Assembly (NCBI RefSeq): GCF_030209435.1
Contig: NZ_JARVRX010000010.1
Location: forward strand, 1 to 64,000
Source: Mycolicibacterium sp. lyk4-40-TYG-92
GTDB lineage: Bacteria; Actinomycetota; Actinomycetes; Mycobacteriales; Mycobacteriaceae
Length of the DNA stretch: 64,000 bases
Direction: 5' to 3'
The notes under the pieces: model-generated
What the model saw: only the letters and a program-made list of their open reading frames with translations
Databases searched by the model: none
Told to the model about the DNA's origin: nothing
Translations under genes and position numbers: made by a program
Part shown: positions 28,725-37,705 of the stretch, one piece after another
Numbering within the stretch: position 1 is the stretch's first letter
Layout: each line of letters opens with the position of its first letter

Positions 28725-29348
28725 ATGGACGTCCGGGTCGTCGATCATCCACTGGCCGCGGCGCGGCTGACCACGCTGCGTGACGAGCGCACCGACAATG
28801 CCGGGTTTCGGGCAGCGTTGCGCGACCTGACGCTGATGCTCGTCTACGAAGCCACTCGCTCGTTGGCGAGCGAAGAGCTGCCGGTGCAGACCCCGGTCGC
28901 CGCGTGTGCCGGCTCAAGGCTGTCGAACCCGCCACTGCTGGTGCCGGTGCTGCGGGCCGGTCTCGGCATGGTCGACCAGGCCCACGCGCTGATTCCCGAG
29001 GCTCAGGTCGGCTTTGTCGGCATGGCCCGCGACGAGGCGACGCACCAACCGACGCCGTACCTGGAATCTCTGCCGGCGGATCTGAGTGGCCGGCCGGTGA
29101 TGGTGCTCGACCCGATGCTGGCCACCGGTGGGTCGTTGGCGTACACCCTGCAACTGCTGGTCGACCGCGGTGCCGACGACATCACCGCGGTGTGCGTGGT
29201 GTGTGCCCCGGAGGGAATTGCGTTGGTGGAGAAGGCGGTTCCGTCGCTGAAGTTGTTCACCGCCACCATCGATGCCGGGCTGAACGACGACGCGTACATC
29301 GTGCCGGGCCTGGGTGACGCGGGGGATCGGCAGTTCGGTCCGCGCTGA
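28725..29348 (+). CDS. upp: Uracil phosphoribosyltransferase
   Basis: A 207-residue cytosolic enzyme that joins uracil to PRPP to make UMP. The PRPP loop [13 protein letters not shown] and the uracil-binding C-terminal [16 protein letters not shown] are conserved, and the length is that of the family. ATG at 28725 is used. It completes a pyrimidine/purine salvage neighbourhood with cdd, deoA, add and deoD. Confidence 0.97.
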   Translation: MDVRVVDHPLAAARLTTLRDERTDNAGFRAALRDLTLMLVYEATRSLASEELPVQTPVAACAGSRLSNPPLLVPVLRAGLGMVDQAHALIPEAQVGFVGMARDEATHQPTPYLESLPADLSGRPVMVLDPMLATGGSLAYTLQLLVDRGADDITAVCVVCAPEGIALVEKAVPSLKLFTATIDAGLNDDAYIVPGLGDAGDRQFGPR

Positions 29349-29481
29349 ACGTGATGGTGGGCGTGTCGTTTCTGCCGGCGTATCGGCTTCTCCTGCAAGG
29401 CTTGCGATCTGGAGCCGTCAGCATATGTTGACTATGTCAGCGCATGCTGACAAGTTCCGGCGCGCACGCGTCAGAGACCCC

Positions 29482-30999
29482 TCAGGCGGGGGCCAGGAGG
29501 CCGGCCGCGGCGGCGCGGATTTCCGCCAGTTGCGCCTCGGCGGCAACTCGGCTGGCAGCCACATCCGCGGCAGGCGGGCTGCTGATCTCCAGGTATCCCT
29601 TGACTTTCGGCTCGGTGCCCGACGGGCGCACCGCGATCCGCACGCCGTCGCCCGTGAAGATCAGGGCGTCGGTGCGACGTTGCCCGCGCAGCTGGGCGAG
29701 ATCGTCGGTCCTGACAGTGATACCCGCGATCTGGGCCGGCGGGTCGGCACGTAGCCGGGCCATCACCGCGTCCGCGTCGGTGTGCACCGAGACCGCGCCG
29801 GTGAGGTGGACGCCGTATTTCGCGGCGAGCCAGTTCAGGCGATCCTCGACCGTCATTCCTTGATTCCGCAGTGCCACAACCAGATCGCAGAACACCACCG
29901 CAGCGCTGATGCCGTCTTTGTCGCGCACGGCATCGGGATCGACACAGTGGCCGATGGCCTCTTCGTAGGCATACCGCAACGTGGCGCCCGGAATGTCCTG
30001 GTCGGCGCGGGCCAGCCATTTGAAGCCGGTCAGGGTCTCGACGTGGTGAGCTCCGTAACTGGCGGCGATCGTCGCGAGCAGTTGCGACGAGACGAGCGAG
30101 CTGGCCACGACGGTCTTCTGGGCTTCGTCGGGGCTCAGGGTCGACAGCAGGTAATCGCCGAGAAGCCAACCGGTTTCGTTGCCCGACAGCATGCGCCAAC
30201 CACTTGCGGTGCGTATCCCGACGGCGCAGCGGTCCGCGTCGGGATCGAGGGCGATGGCGACCTCGGCGTCGCTCTCGGCGGCAAGCGCAAGCAGCAGGTC
30301 GGTGGCGCCTGGTTCCTCGGGGTTGGGAAACGCGACGGTGGGGAAGTCGGGGTCGGGTTCGAATTGTGTTGCCACCGTGTGGACATCGGTGATGCCGGCG
30401 CGGTTCAACACGTCGATCGCCAGTGCGCCGCCGACGCCGTGCATGGCGGTCAGGGCCACCCGGAGGTCGCCTTCGGTCTTGCGGAGTGACCCGGCCTGGC
30501 GGGCGTACTGCTCGATGAGGGTTTCGTCGGTGGGCGTGACGGGCTGCCGGGCGATATCCGTCGGCGCATGGCGCATTGCCGTTTCGATGTCGCGGTCGGT
30601 GGGCGGGACGATCTGGATGCCGCCGTCGAAGTACACCTTGTAGCCGTTGTCGGCCGGCGGATTGTGTGACGCGGTGATCTGTACGCCGGCAGCGGCGTTG
30701 AGTTGGCGCACCGCATACGCCACGGCCGGGGTCGGCGCCGGGCGAGGAAGGAGAATGACGGAAAACCCCTCGGCGGCAAGGATTTCCGCTGTCGCGGTGG
30801 CGAACTCATCGGAGTGGTGCCGCGCGTCTCGACCGACGACGACCGCCGACCCGCCCAGACAACGGTCTTTGAGCACCTGCGCGACGGCCCACGTCGCCCT
30901 ACTGACGGTGGTGACGTTCATGGCGTCGAGGCCCTCACGCATGGGGCCGCGGAGGCCGGCGGTGCCGAAGGTCAGGGGTGTGGTGGTCACGGTGGCCAT
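29482..30999 (-). CDS. pmmB: Phosphomannomutase/phosphoglucomutase
   Basis: A 505-residue alpha-D-phosphohexomutase interconverting hexose-6- and hexose-1-phosphates. The phospho-Ser is Ser111 in ITASHNPP, the Mg-binding loop is DPDADR, the sugar-binding strand YEEAIG and the phosphate-binding RPSGTEPK are all present. ATG at 30999 is chosen; the open frame further upstream is antisense to the EsxF-like gene. In M. tuberculosis pmmB lies next to deoD; here the toxin cassette separates them. Confidence 0.94.
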   Translation of the reverse strand: MATVTTTPLTFGTAGLRGPMREGLDAMNVTTVSRATWAVAQVLKDRCLGGSAVVVGRDARHHSDEFATATAEILAAEGFSVILLPRPAPTPAVAYAVRQLNAAAGVQITASHNPPADNGYKVYFDGGIQIVPPTDRDIETAMRHAPTDIARQPVTPTDETLIEQYARQAGSLRKTEGDLRVALTAMHGVGGALAIDVLNRAGITDVHTVATQFEPDPDFPTVAFPNPEEPGATDLLLALAAESDAEVAIALDPDADRCAVGIRTASGWRMLSGNETGWLLGDYLLSTLSPDEAQKTVVASSLVSSQLLATIAASYGAHHVETLTGFKWLARADQDIPGATLRYAYEEAIGHCVDPDAVRDKDGISAAVVFCDLVVALRNQGMTVEDRLNWLAAKYGVHLTGAVSVHTDADAVMARLRADPPAQIAGITVRTDDLAQLRGQRRTDALIFTGDGVRIAVRPSGTEPKVKGYLEISSPPAADVAASRVAAEAQLAEIRAAAAGLLAPA

Positions 31000-31078
31000 T
31001 GTGCTCGCAGTGGGTTTTGGTGCGGGGCACACTGCGCCACTGCCTCTATTCTGGGCACTGGGGTGTAGGACGAATACA

Positions 31079-31405
31079 ATGGGGGTTCGCGTGGCTGGCA
31101 CGCTGGAAACAAGCTGGGACGACATGGTTAAGGCGGCCATGGGTTTAGCGACGCAGGCTGCGGAGTTGCGAGCTGAGTTGGACGCCATCGGACGTGAGTG
31201 GGATCACTTGTCAGGCGAATGGCGAGGTGACGCGTCGGCGTCCTACGGGAAGATATGGTCCGAGTGGACGACGGGCGCCGACGAAGTGGTTCGCGTGCTG
31301 CATGAATCTTCAGACTTGTTGCAGACGGCGGCACGCGCTTATGCCGAGCAAGACCACGACTCCGGGCGAAACATCTCGTCGGTCGACGTTGGGCCGCTGT
31401 GGTGA
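31079..31405 (+). CDS. EsxF-like WXG100 protein
   Basis: A 108-residue helical-hairpin protein of the WXG100 superfamily: WRG at the turn (SGEWRGDAS) and a C-terminal YAEQD that fits the YxxxD type VII secretion signal. The stretch from WRGDASASYGKIWSEW through ADEVVRVL aligns well with M. tuberculosis EsxF. It is expected to pair with the EsxE-like protein next to it and to be needed for export of the toxin. ATG at 31079 is used; an in-frame GTG at 31091 is an alternative because a TACAAT -10-like hexamer overlaps the ATG. The next gene overlaps its stop (GTGA). Confidence 0.85.
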   Translation: MGVRVAGTLETSWDDMVKAAMGLATQAAELRAELDAIGREWDHLSGEWRGDASASYGKIWSEWTTGADEVVRVLHESSDLLQTAARAYAEQDHDSGRNISSVDVGPLW

Positions 31406-31689
31406 ACGGATACACCGTTGATCTCGATAAGTTGCTGCGTTTCATTGATCGTGTAGCAGCGTTCGATAGCCGAGTAGAAGCGGTATCGAGTGAGGTGGAC
31501 CGGCACGTCGCGCAGCTCAAGACGACGTGGCGTGGCGATGCTGCCGACGCACATCAGGATTATCACGCGCGCTGGACCGCTGCAGCAGAGCACATGCGAC
31601 ACGCGCTGGGCGAGCTGAAGGCAAAAGCGGAAGTTGCGCACGGGAGCTATTCGGGCGCAGTAGGCCACAATTCAGCGATGTGGCCGTGA
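31402..31689 (+). CDS. EsxE-like WXG100 protein
   Basis: A 95-residue WXG100 protein with TTWRGDAADAH at the turn and a C-terminus (AHGSYSGAVGHNSAMW) that aligns position by position with the end of M. tuberculosis EsxE. GTG at 31402 overlaps the stop of the EsxF-like gene, so the two are coupled and should form a heterodimer. In the CpnT system EsxE and EsxF are needed for toxin export and form pores in the outer membrane; the same is inferred here. Confidence 0.87.
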   Translation: MNGYTVDLDKLLRFIDRVAAFDSRVEAVSSEVDRHVAQLKTTWRGDAADAHQDYHARWTAAAEHMRHALGELKAKAEVAHGSYSGAVGHNSAMWP

Positions 31690-31729
31690 CGAGTGGCGCG
31701 TTGTTGATTGACCGCTGGGGGCCGGCCTA

Positions 31730-32992
31730 GTGGCGCCCATATCCGTCGACCCAAAAGTACTGTCCGAGGCCGCGGGGCTGTATGACAAAGCGCGCGGGTC
31801 CGCGGCCGAAGTGATGAAGACGCTGGTCGTTGCGTTGAATGACGGCGGCGGATCTGCCGGAACTGACAACGCAGGGCAGGCATGGTCGACGAGTTACGAC
31901 CCTGCGGCGTTCGACGCGGTCAAAGCTGGCGGAGACGTCGTCAATGCCTACGCGAAGCTACATGATTTGCTTGCGTGCAGCGGCATCAATCACGCCAATG
32001 CCGAACGAGCGGCGAAATCACCACCCGAACCGCCCTTGGGCGCACCCGCGCTTGCTGCTTGGAACACTGTAGGAACATTCAAGGGCGCCTATGGCGGAGA
32101 TACGGATGCGCCATTCGGATGGGGTTTTATCAGCCGTTGGCTGGAGGGCCACTTATGGCCCAACGGCGACCCCGATAAACTCCGAAAGCTCGGGAATGCC
32201 TGGAATGACGCCGCAAAGGGGCTGCGCGCTGCAAACAACCTTGCCGGACCCGCTTGGCAGTCAGTAGAAGACCAGTCGTCTCCCGATCTGGGCAAGGCCA
32301 TGGCACAGATGGATTTAGTGGCAAATGATGTCGAGAAACTGGCCACTGAATATGAACAGCTTGGCAAGGCGTGCCTGGATTGGGCAGAGAAAATTGATGA
32401 TGCGCATACCGAGATTCGTCACATCATTCGGGACACTATCGGTTGGGCAATCGCAGCCGGGATTGTTGGTGGCCTTGTCGGTAGCCTGATCGGCCCAGAG
32501 GGCACCGTTGGTGGAGCCGCTGCGGCGGCGTCGGTGGATGCGGCGGCCGCCGCGGCTCGGATTCGGCCGATACTAATTGCGTTAGATGCCGCGGCAGGAT
32601 TGGCGACCGGCGCCGTTGCCGCCGGGGTGGCGGGTGCCGGCGTAGCAATCGCAGGCGTCACCAGAGACCTGCAGCCGCTGCTGCAGGCGAACGCTTCCAT
32701 CTACAACGCCGAGGGCGGTGGGATGGTGAGTGGGCCCGGGGGGAGCTTCTACCCTGCTCCCAAGGAACTCAGGGCGTTCCCAAACGCAAAGACTGCGACC
32801 CGAAAGACGGGGATGTCGGGCGGACGTATGCGGCGACGTTGGAAAGATGACGACGGGACTATCTACGAGTGGGACAGCCAGCACGGCAAGGTTGAGGTCT
32901 ACAACAAACGTGGCGTTCATCAAGGCGAATTCGATCCGGACACGGGTGCGCAGACAAAGCCGGCAGATCCCGGAAGGAAGGTGGAGCCGTAG
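31730..32992 (+). CDS. CpnT-like T7SS toxin with colicin E3-type ribosomal RNase domain
   Basis: A 420-residue polymorphic toxin. Residues 1-235 match the start of M. tuberculosis CpnT: MAPISVDPKVL, SYDPAAF, GWGFISRWLEG and WPNGDPDKLRKLGNAW each have a clear counterpart. Residues about 236-310 are Ala/Gly-rich and hydrophobic, probably membrane-inserting. Residues about 336-420 are a colicin E3-type cytotoxic domain: YPAPK, RRRWKDDDG, YEWDSQHGKVEVY, FDPDTG. The E3 catalytic residues Asp510, His513, Glu517 and Arg545 correspond to Asp382, His385, Glu389 and Arg416, with identical spacing. E3 cuts 16S rRNA at the decoding site. The TNT NADase of CpnT is absent. GTG start is used. Base composition is visibly less GC-rich than the neighbours. 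Confidence 0.92.
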   Translation: MAPISVDPKVLSEAAGLYDKARGSAAEVMKTLVVALNDGGGSAGTDNAGQAWSTSYDPAAFDAVKAGGDVVNAYAKLHDLLACSGINHANAERAAKSPPEPPLGAPALAAWNTVGTFKGAYGGDTDAPFGWGFISRWLEGHLWPNGDPDKLRKLGNAWNDAAKGLRAANNLAGPAWQSVEDQSSPDLGKAMAQMDLVANDVEKLATEYEQLGKACLDWAEKIDDAHTEIRHIIRDTIGWAIAAGIVGGLVGSLIGPEGTVGGAAAAASVDAAAAAARIRPILIALDAAAGLATGAVAAGVAGAGVAIAGVTRDLQPLLQANASIYNAEGGGMVSGPGGSFYPAPKELRAFPNAKTATRKTGMSGGRMRRRWKDDDGTIYEWDSQHGKVEVYNKRGVHQGEFDPDTGAQTKPADPGRKVEP

Positions 32993-33240
32993 TGCTTACG
33001 TGGTGGCTTCAGGGCTTTGACCGCACGACGGAGCGACTAGTGCAGGAGACGCATCTGACCCGTCTGACGGTGGCTGCGATTCGCGAAATCCTGCGCGTCG
33101 ACGATGAGATTCCTGTGGAGCCCTTTGACTTCGATATTCCGAACCTCGATGCGGTTCGATCACTGGCGGCGTATGCGGATCAGCCGATTGCAGTCGATGA
33201 AACTCTCATCTATCAGTTGGGTTGTTACGAAGGCTCATAG
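32992..33240 (+). CDS. Predicted immunity protein for the E3-type toxin
   Basis: An 82-residue acidic protein whose GTG start shares one base with the toxin stop (TAGTG), the arrangement expected for an immunity gene. A short block GFDRTTERL resembles WFDKSTEDF near the start of colicin E3 immunity protein, and both end in an aromatic/acidic strand, but overall similarity is low. It should bind and block the nuclease domain in the producing cell. The identity rests mainly on position, size and charge. Confidence 0.75.
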   Translation: MLTWWLQGFDRTTERLVQETHLTRLTVAAIREILRVDDEIPVEPFDFDIPNLDAVRSLAAYADQPIAVDETLIYQLGCYEGS

Positions 33241-33245
33241 AAGCC

Positions 33246-33269
33246 GCGAAACGCCTGAATCGGTTTCGC
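33246..33269 (+). terminator. Possible terminator hairpin after the toxin cassette
   Basis: GCGAAAC (33246-33252) pairs with GTTTCGC (33263-33269) across a 10-base loop, six bases after the immunity-gene stop. There is no T-run. It lies between the cassette and the convergent deoD gene. Confidence 0.4.
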
Positions 33270-33305
33270 TGGGCGTTGCCTCCGTCAAAGCTTGGTGTCG
33301 CCGTC

Positions 33306-34112
33306 TCACAATCGCGCCAACACCTCGGCCAACAGCGTCCCCATCCGGGTCGCGGACTGGCGCCCCGCCTCCAGGACCTCGGCGTGGCTGAGCGGCTCGC
33401 CGGTCATCCCGGCCGCCAGGTTGGTCACCATCGAGATGCCGAGGACCTGGGCGCCACCGGCACGGGCCGCGATGGTCTCGTGCACCGTCGACATGCCGAC
33501 CAGATCGGCACCGAGGGTGCGCAGCATCCGGATCTCGGCCGGTGTCTCGTAGTGCGGGCCGGGCAGGCCGGCGTACACGCCTTCGGCCAGCGTGGGGTCG
33601 ACCGCACGGGCCAGTGCCCGCAGTCGCGGCGAATAGGCGTCGACCAGATCGACGAACTGCGCACCGACCAGGGGTGAGCGGGCCGTCAGGTTCAGGTGGT
33701 CACTGATCAGTACGGGCTGGCCCACCGAGTACTCGTCACGCAGGCCGCCGGCGGCGTTGGTGAGCACCACGGTGTTCGCGCCGGCCGCGATGGCGGTGCG
33801 CACGGGGTGCACGACGTGCCGCAGGTCATGGCCCTCATAGGCGTGGATGCGTCCCAGCAGCACCAAAACGTTGCGGCCGCCGATCTGCAGCGCGAGCACC
33901 TGGCCACCGTGGCCCGATGCCGTCGGCGGCGTGAATCCGGGCAGGTCACCCATGGTGATGGTGGCTACCGGCTCGCCCAGTACAGCGGCCGCCGGGGCCC
34001 AGCCGGAACCGAGGACGACAGCCACCTCGAAGTCGGTGATTCCGGTGCGGTCACGGATGGCGGCGGCGGCCGCAGCGGCGGCGAGGTCAGGGGTGGCCTG
34101 CGGATCGGTCAC
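33306..34112 (-). CDS. deoD: Purine nucleoside phosphorylase
   Basis: A 268-residue trimeric-type purine nucleoside phosphorylase (also called punA) releasing hypoxanthine or guanine from nucleosides. Motifs are VVLGSGW for phosphate binding, [30 protein letters not shown] and [15 protein letters not shown] at 34112 gives [10 protein letters not shown] and exactly the M. tuberculosis length; a GTG three codons upstream is possible. It works after add in purine salvage. Confidence 0.95.
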   Translation of the reverse strand: MTDPQATPDLAAAAAAAAIRDRTGITDFEVAVVLGSGWAPAAAVLGEPVATITMGDLPGFTPPTASGHGGQVLALQIGGRNVLVLLGRIHAYEGHDLRHVVHPVRTAIAAGANTVVLTNAAGGLRDEYSVGQPVLISDHLNLTARSPLVGAQFVDLVDAYSPRLRALARAVDPTLAEGVYAGLPGPHYETPAEIRMLRTLGADLVGMSTVHETIAARAGGAQVLGISMVTNLAAGMTGEPLSHAEVLEAGRQSATRMGTLLAEVLARL

Positions 34113-34195
34113 GGCGTCCACCTTAGGTCCACCCCGTCGCTTCGCTCGCCCCGACAGTTGCCAGCCGGGGCCGAACGGGCCGGTGCGATACTTCC

Positions 34196-35410
34196 ATGAT
34201 GCTGACGGGAGACGCACTGCAGACGGTCACCGATGCCGTTGCGCGTCACCGCGCCGATCTGATCGAACTGTCGCACTCGATCCACGCCGAGCCGGAACTG
34301 GCTTTCGCGGAGCATCGCAGCTGCGCCAAGACCCAGGCGCTCGTGGCCGAGCGCGGCTTCCACGTCACCCCGGCCGCCGGTGGCCTGGACACTGCCTTCC
34401 GCGCCGACTACGGCAGCGGTGACCTGGTGATCGGCATCTGCGCCGAGTACGACGCGCTGCCCGGCATCGGACATGCGTGCGGACACAACATCATTGCCGC
34501 GTCGGCGGTCGGTACGGCACTGGCGCTGGCCGAGGTCGCCGACGAGATCGGCATCACCGTGGCGTTGATCGGCACGCCCGCCGAGGAAGCCGGCGGCGGA
34601 AAAGCGTTGCTGTTGAACGCCGGCCTGTTCGACGACGTCGCGGCGTCGGTGATGCTGCACCCCGGTCCGGTGGACATCGCGGGAGCGCGGTCCCTGGCGC
34701 TGTCCGAGGTGTCGGTGGCCTACCGCGGACGCGAGTCGCACGCCGCCGTCGCGCCGTACTTGGGCATCAATGCCGCCGATGCGGTGACGGTCGCGCAGGT
34801 GGCGATCGGGCTGCTGCGTCAGCAGTTGACGCCCGGTCAGATGATGCACGGCATCGTCACCGACGGTGGTCAGGCGCCGAATGTCATTCCGGCGCATGCG
34901 GAATTGCTGTACACCATGCGCGCCACGGACTCGGCGTCGCTGGACGAGCTTGAGGTGCGGATGTTCTCGTGCTTCGCGGCCGGCGCACTGGCGGCGGGCT
35001 GCACGCACGAGGTGACGGAGGTGTCACCGCGCTACGACGCGCTGACACCGGACCCGTGGTTGACCACGGTGTTCCGTGCCGAGATGGAGCGCCTCGGCCG
35101 TACTCCGCTGCCGATGGATCTGGAAGTGTCTGTGCCCCTGGGGAGTACCGACATGGGTAACGTCACGCAGGTGATGCCGGGTATCCATCCGGTGGTCGGG
35201 ATCGAGGCCAACGGGGCGTCGATCCACCAGCCGGAGTTCACCGCCGCCGCGGCGGGGCCGAGTGCGGACAAGGCTGTGACCGAGGGCGCAATCATGTTGG
35301 CGCGCACGGTGGTTGCGTTGGCGCAGGCGCCGGACGAACGGGCCCGGGTTTTGCAGAAGATGGCGGACCGGGCAGCGGTTCAGCAACAAGTGAAGGCAGG
35401 GCGCGGATGA
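34196..35410 (+). CDS. amiB1: M20-family amidohydrolase/peptidase
   Basis: A 404-residue metal-dependent aminoacylase/carboxypeptidase-like hydrolase. Metal ligands are visible in [14 protein letters not shown] and in [10 protein letters not shown], with a further His in [13 protein letters not shown] of the dimerisation domain. The exact substrate (N-acyl amino acid or short peptide) is not known. Two Met codons stand in tandem at the start. It is coupled to amiA1 by an ATGA overlap, the same pair as Rv3306c-Rv3305c. Confidence 0.93.
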   Translation: MMLTGDALQTVTDAVARHRADLIELSHSIHAEPELAFAEHRSCAKTQALVAERGFHVTPAAGGLDTAFRADYGSGDLVIGICAEYDALPGIGHACGHNIIAASAVGTALALAEVADEIGITVALIGTPAEEAGGGKALLLNAGLFDDVAASVMLHPGPVDIAGARSLALSEVSVAYRGRESHAAVAPYLGINAADAVTVAQVAIGLLRQQLTPGQMMHGIVTDGGQAPNVIPAHAELLYTMRATDSASLDELEVRMFSCFAAGALAAGCTHEVTEVSPRYDALTPDPWLTTVFRAEMERLGRTPLPMDLEVSVPLGSTDMGNVTQVMPGIHPVVGIEANGASIHQPEFTAAAAGPSADKAVTEGAIMLARTVVALAQAPDERARVLQKMADRAAVQQQVKAGRG

Positions 35411-36576
35411 CCCTCTCGGACCACGCCGAGCGCTGGCTGGCCACGAACTACGGTGACCTGGTCGGGTGGCGGCGGCATCTGCACGCCAACCCGGAGTTGG
35501 GCCGGCAGGAGTTCGAGACCACCAGGTTTGTCGCGACGCGGCTGGCCGAGGCCGGGTTGAACCCGAAGATTCTGCCCGGTGGCACCGGTCTGACCTGTGA
35601 TTTCGGTCCCGAGGACCGGCCGCGGATCGCGCTGCGGGCCGACATGGACGCGCTGCCGATGGACGAACGCACCGGCCTGCCGTTCGCCTCGACCGTCCCC
35701 AACGTGGCGCATGCGTGCGGGCACGACGGCCACACCGCGGTGCTGCTGGGCACCGGTTTGGCGCTCGCGTCCGCGCCGACGCTGCCCGTCGGCGTGCGTC
35801 TGGTCTTCCAGGCCGCCGAGGAGCTGATGCCCGGTGGCGCACTGGACGCGATCTCCGCGGGTGCGCTGGCGGGTGTGTCGAGAATCTTTGCGCTGCACTG
35901 TGATCCGCGTCTCGAGGTCGGCAAGGTTGCCACCATTCCGGGACCCATCACCTCGGCCGCCGATCAGATCGAGATCGCCCTGCACTCGCCGGGTGGGCAC
36001 ACGTCCCGCCCGCACCTGACGGGTGATCTGGTCTATGCGCTCGGCTCGCTGATCACGGGGGTGCCCGGCATCTTGTCGCGGCGCGTGGACCCGCGGCACA
36101 GCACCGTCATGGTGTGGGGCGCGGTCAACGCCGGGTTCGCCTCGAACGCCATTCCGCAGGCGGGAACCCTTGCCGGCACCATCCGCACCGCCAGCCGAGA
36201 TGCCTGGGTGGAGATGGAATCGATTGTTCGCGAGATCGTTTCGTCGCTGCTGGCGCCCCTCAATGTCGATCACACGGTGCTGTACCGGCGCGGTGTTCCG
36301 CCGGTGGTCAACGAAGAACTGTCGACGCGGATCATGACCCACGCCATCGAGGCGCTGGGCCCGGACGCCCTGGCCGACACCAAGCAATCCGGTGGTGGCG
36401 AAGACTTCTCGTGGTATCTCGAAGAGGTGCCGGGCGCCATGGCCCGCCTCGGCGTCTGGCCTGGCGTCGGCCCGCAACTCGACCTCCACCAGCCAAACTT
36501 CGACCTCGACGAACGCGCCCTCGGCGTCGGCGTCCGGGTGCTGGTCAACATCATCGAGCAGGCCGCCGCCTTCTGA
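35407..36576 (+). CDS. amiA1: M20-family amidohydrolase/peptidase
   Basis: A 389-residue paralogue of the gene before it. The metal site is seen in RADMDALPMDE, HACGHDGHTA and AEELMPGGA, and the dimerisation-domain His in SPGGHTSRPH; the C-terminal ligand His lies in LDLHQPNFD. It is likely an N-acyl-amino-acid hydrolase working together with AmiB1, whose stop codon overlaps its start. Length equals the M. tuberculosis protein. Confidence 0.93.
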   Translation: MTLSDHAERWLATNYGDLVGWRRHLHANPELGRQEFETTRFVATRLAEAGLNPKILPGGTGLTCDFGPEDRPRIALRADMDALPMDERTGLPFASTVPNVAHACGHDGHTAVLLGTGLALASAPTLPVGVRLVFQAAEELMPGGALDAISAGALAGVSRIFALHCDPRLEVGKVATIPGPITSAADQIEIALHSPGGHTSRPHLTGDLVYALGSLITGVPGILSRRVDPRHSTVMVWGAVNAGFASNAIPQAGTLAGTIRTASRDAWVEMESIVREIVSSLLAPLNVDHTVLYRRGVPPVVNEELSTRIMTHAIEALGPDALADTKQSGGGEDFSWYLEEVPGAMARLGVWPGVGPQLDLHQPNFDLDERALGVGVRVLVNIIEQAAAF

Positions 36577-36616
36577 CCCGTCGTAATCCGCCGAGCCCGC
36601 GGCCTAGGAACCACCT

Positions 36617-36682
36617 CCCGCGAGCGGCCGTGTTTGTACGCCAACACGCCGTATTTCGTGCGCATTCAGGGGCCGCTCGCGG
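36617..36682. repeat. Palindromic repeat, type B, left copy
   Basis: CCGCGAGCGGCC (36618-36629) pairs perfectly with 36671-36682 around a 41-base centre containing TGTTTGTAC and TATTTCGTG. About 58 bases recur in inverted orientation at 37706-37763; the first 23 bases are identical. It lies in the 240-base gap before the DUF559-type gene, which holds no other gene. Confidence 0.85.
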
Positions 36683-36816
36683 CCGGCGAGTGGCCGTGAA
36701 CTGTGCACTGATCCATGTGCCGCTTCACGCTCCGCGAAATTCCACAGTTCGTGATTGATCCACAGATCGCCTGAAGCGCCTTTCGGCGCCTGCCGTGGCC
36801 GCCGACCATCGGTGTC

Positions 36817-37704
36817 ATGAACGCCGACCTCGAAGCATTGCTCGACCGCCAGGGTGGGGTCGCAACCAGCGCTCAGATTCTGCAGACGCTGTCGCGCAGA
36901 ACCTTTGAGGCACACCTGAGAACGGGTGCGCTGGAACGTATTTGGCAAGGTATCTACTCGCGTGGTGAGCCCGACGACTGGACTCGTCTCCGAGGACTCG
37001 ATCTCGCAGCGGGCAAACCGGTGCCCGTATGCCTGGGTACGGCGGCGGCGCTCTACGGATTCGATACCGAGGAGCCGGAGGACCTCCATGTGCTCAATCC
37101 CGAGGGTTCTCACCTGCGGCATGCCGACGGGCTGGTGATTCACCGGCGTGACGGTGCGCCGATGGCAATCGCCCAGGGTCGGCCCGCGACCGCGCCGGCG
37201 TGGACCGCGATCGAGGTAGCGCGCTCGGTGCGACGGCCACGTGCGCTGGCAACGCTCGATGCTGCACTGCGTTCAGGTACCTGCGACCGAGTGGAGTTGT
37301 CCCGGGCGGTGACCAAACAGGCCGGACGGCGCGGCATCGTCGCCGTGAGGGAGTTGTTGCCCATCGCAGACCCGCGCGCAGAGTCACCGATGGAGAGCGA
37401 GGCGCGGCTCGTGATGATCGACGGCGGCTTGCCGATGCCCGAACTGCAGTACGAGGTCGTCGATGGCCGCGGGAAGCTACGTCGGCTGGATTTCGCGTGG
37501 CCGCGGTACCACGTGGCTGCCGAGTACGACGGTGTGGATTGGCACAGCGGAGCAGACGCGATGTTGGCCGACAGGGAGCGAGCTTCGGCGCTGATGGATG
37601 TGGGATGGACCGCGATTTCGATGGTCTTCGAGGACGTCCGTTACCGCCCGGATGACCTCGTCGCCCGTATCAATGGGCGGTTTGGTCACGCTCGCGCCGC
37701 GTGA
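36817..37704 (+). CDS. DUF559-type protein (AbiEi-like N-terminus, Vsr-like nuclease domain)
   Basis: A 295-residue relative of the gene at 12880-13752. The N-terminal winged-helix-like part (TSAQILQTLSRRTFEAHLRTG, then IWQGIYSRG) is of the AbiEi/transcriptional-regulator kind; the C-terminal part carries the DUF559/Vsr-like acidic pattern: MESEARL, LRRLDFAWP and VAAEYDGVDWH. Both its flanks carry inverted copies of the type B palindrome, the right copy starting one or two bases after its stop. Nothing else suggests an operon. Function unknown; a role in handling the palindromes is inferred. Confidence 0.8.
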   Translation: MNADLEALLDRQGGVATSAQILQTLSRRTFEAHLRTGALERIWQGIYSRGEPDDWTRLRGLDLAAGKPVPVCLGTAAALYGFDTEEPEDLHVLNPEGSHLRHADGLVIHRRDGAPMAIAQGRPATAPAWTAIEVARSVRRPRALATLDAALRSGTCDRVELSRAVTKQAGRRGIVAVRELLPIADPRAESPMESEARLVMIDGGLPMPELQYEVVDGRGKLRRLDFAWPRYHVAAEYDGVDWHSGADAMLADRERASALMDVGWTAISMVFEDVRYRPDDLVARINGRFGHARAA

Positions 37705-37705
37705 G

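Noticed and set aside
31730..32992. Toxin carrying a TNT-type NADase like CpnT
   Set aside because: The C-terminal 85 residues match colicin E3 and none of the TNT motifs is present.
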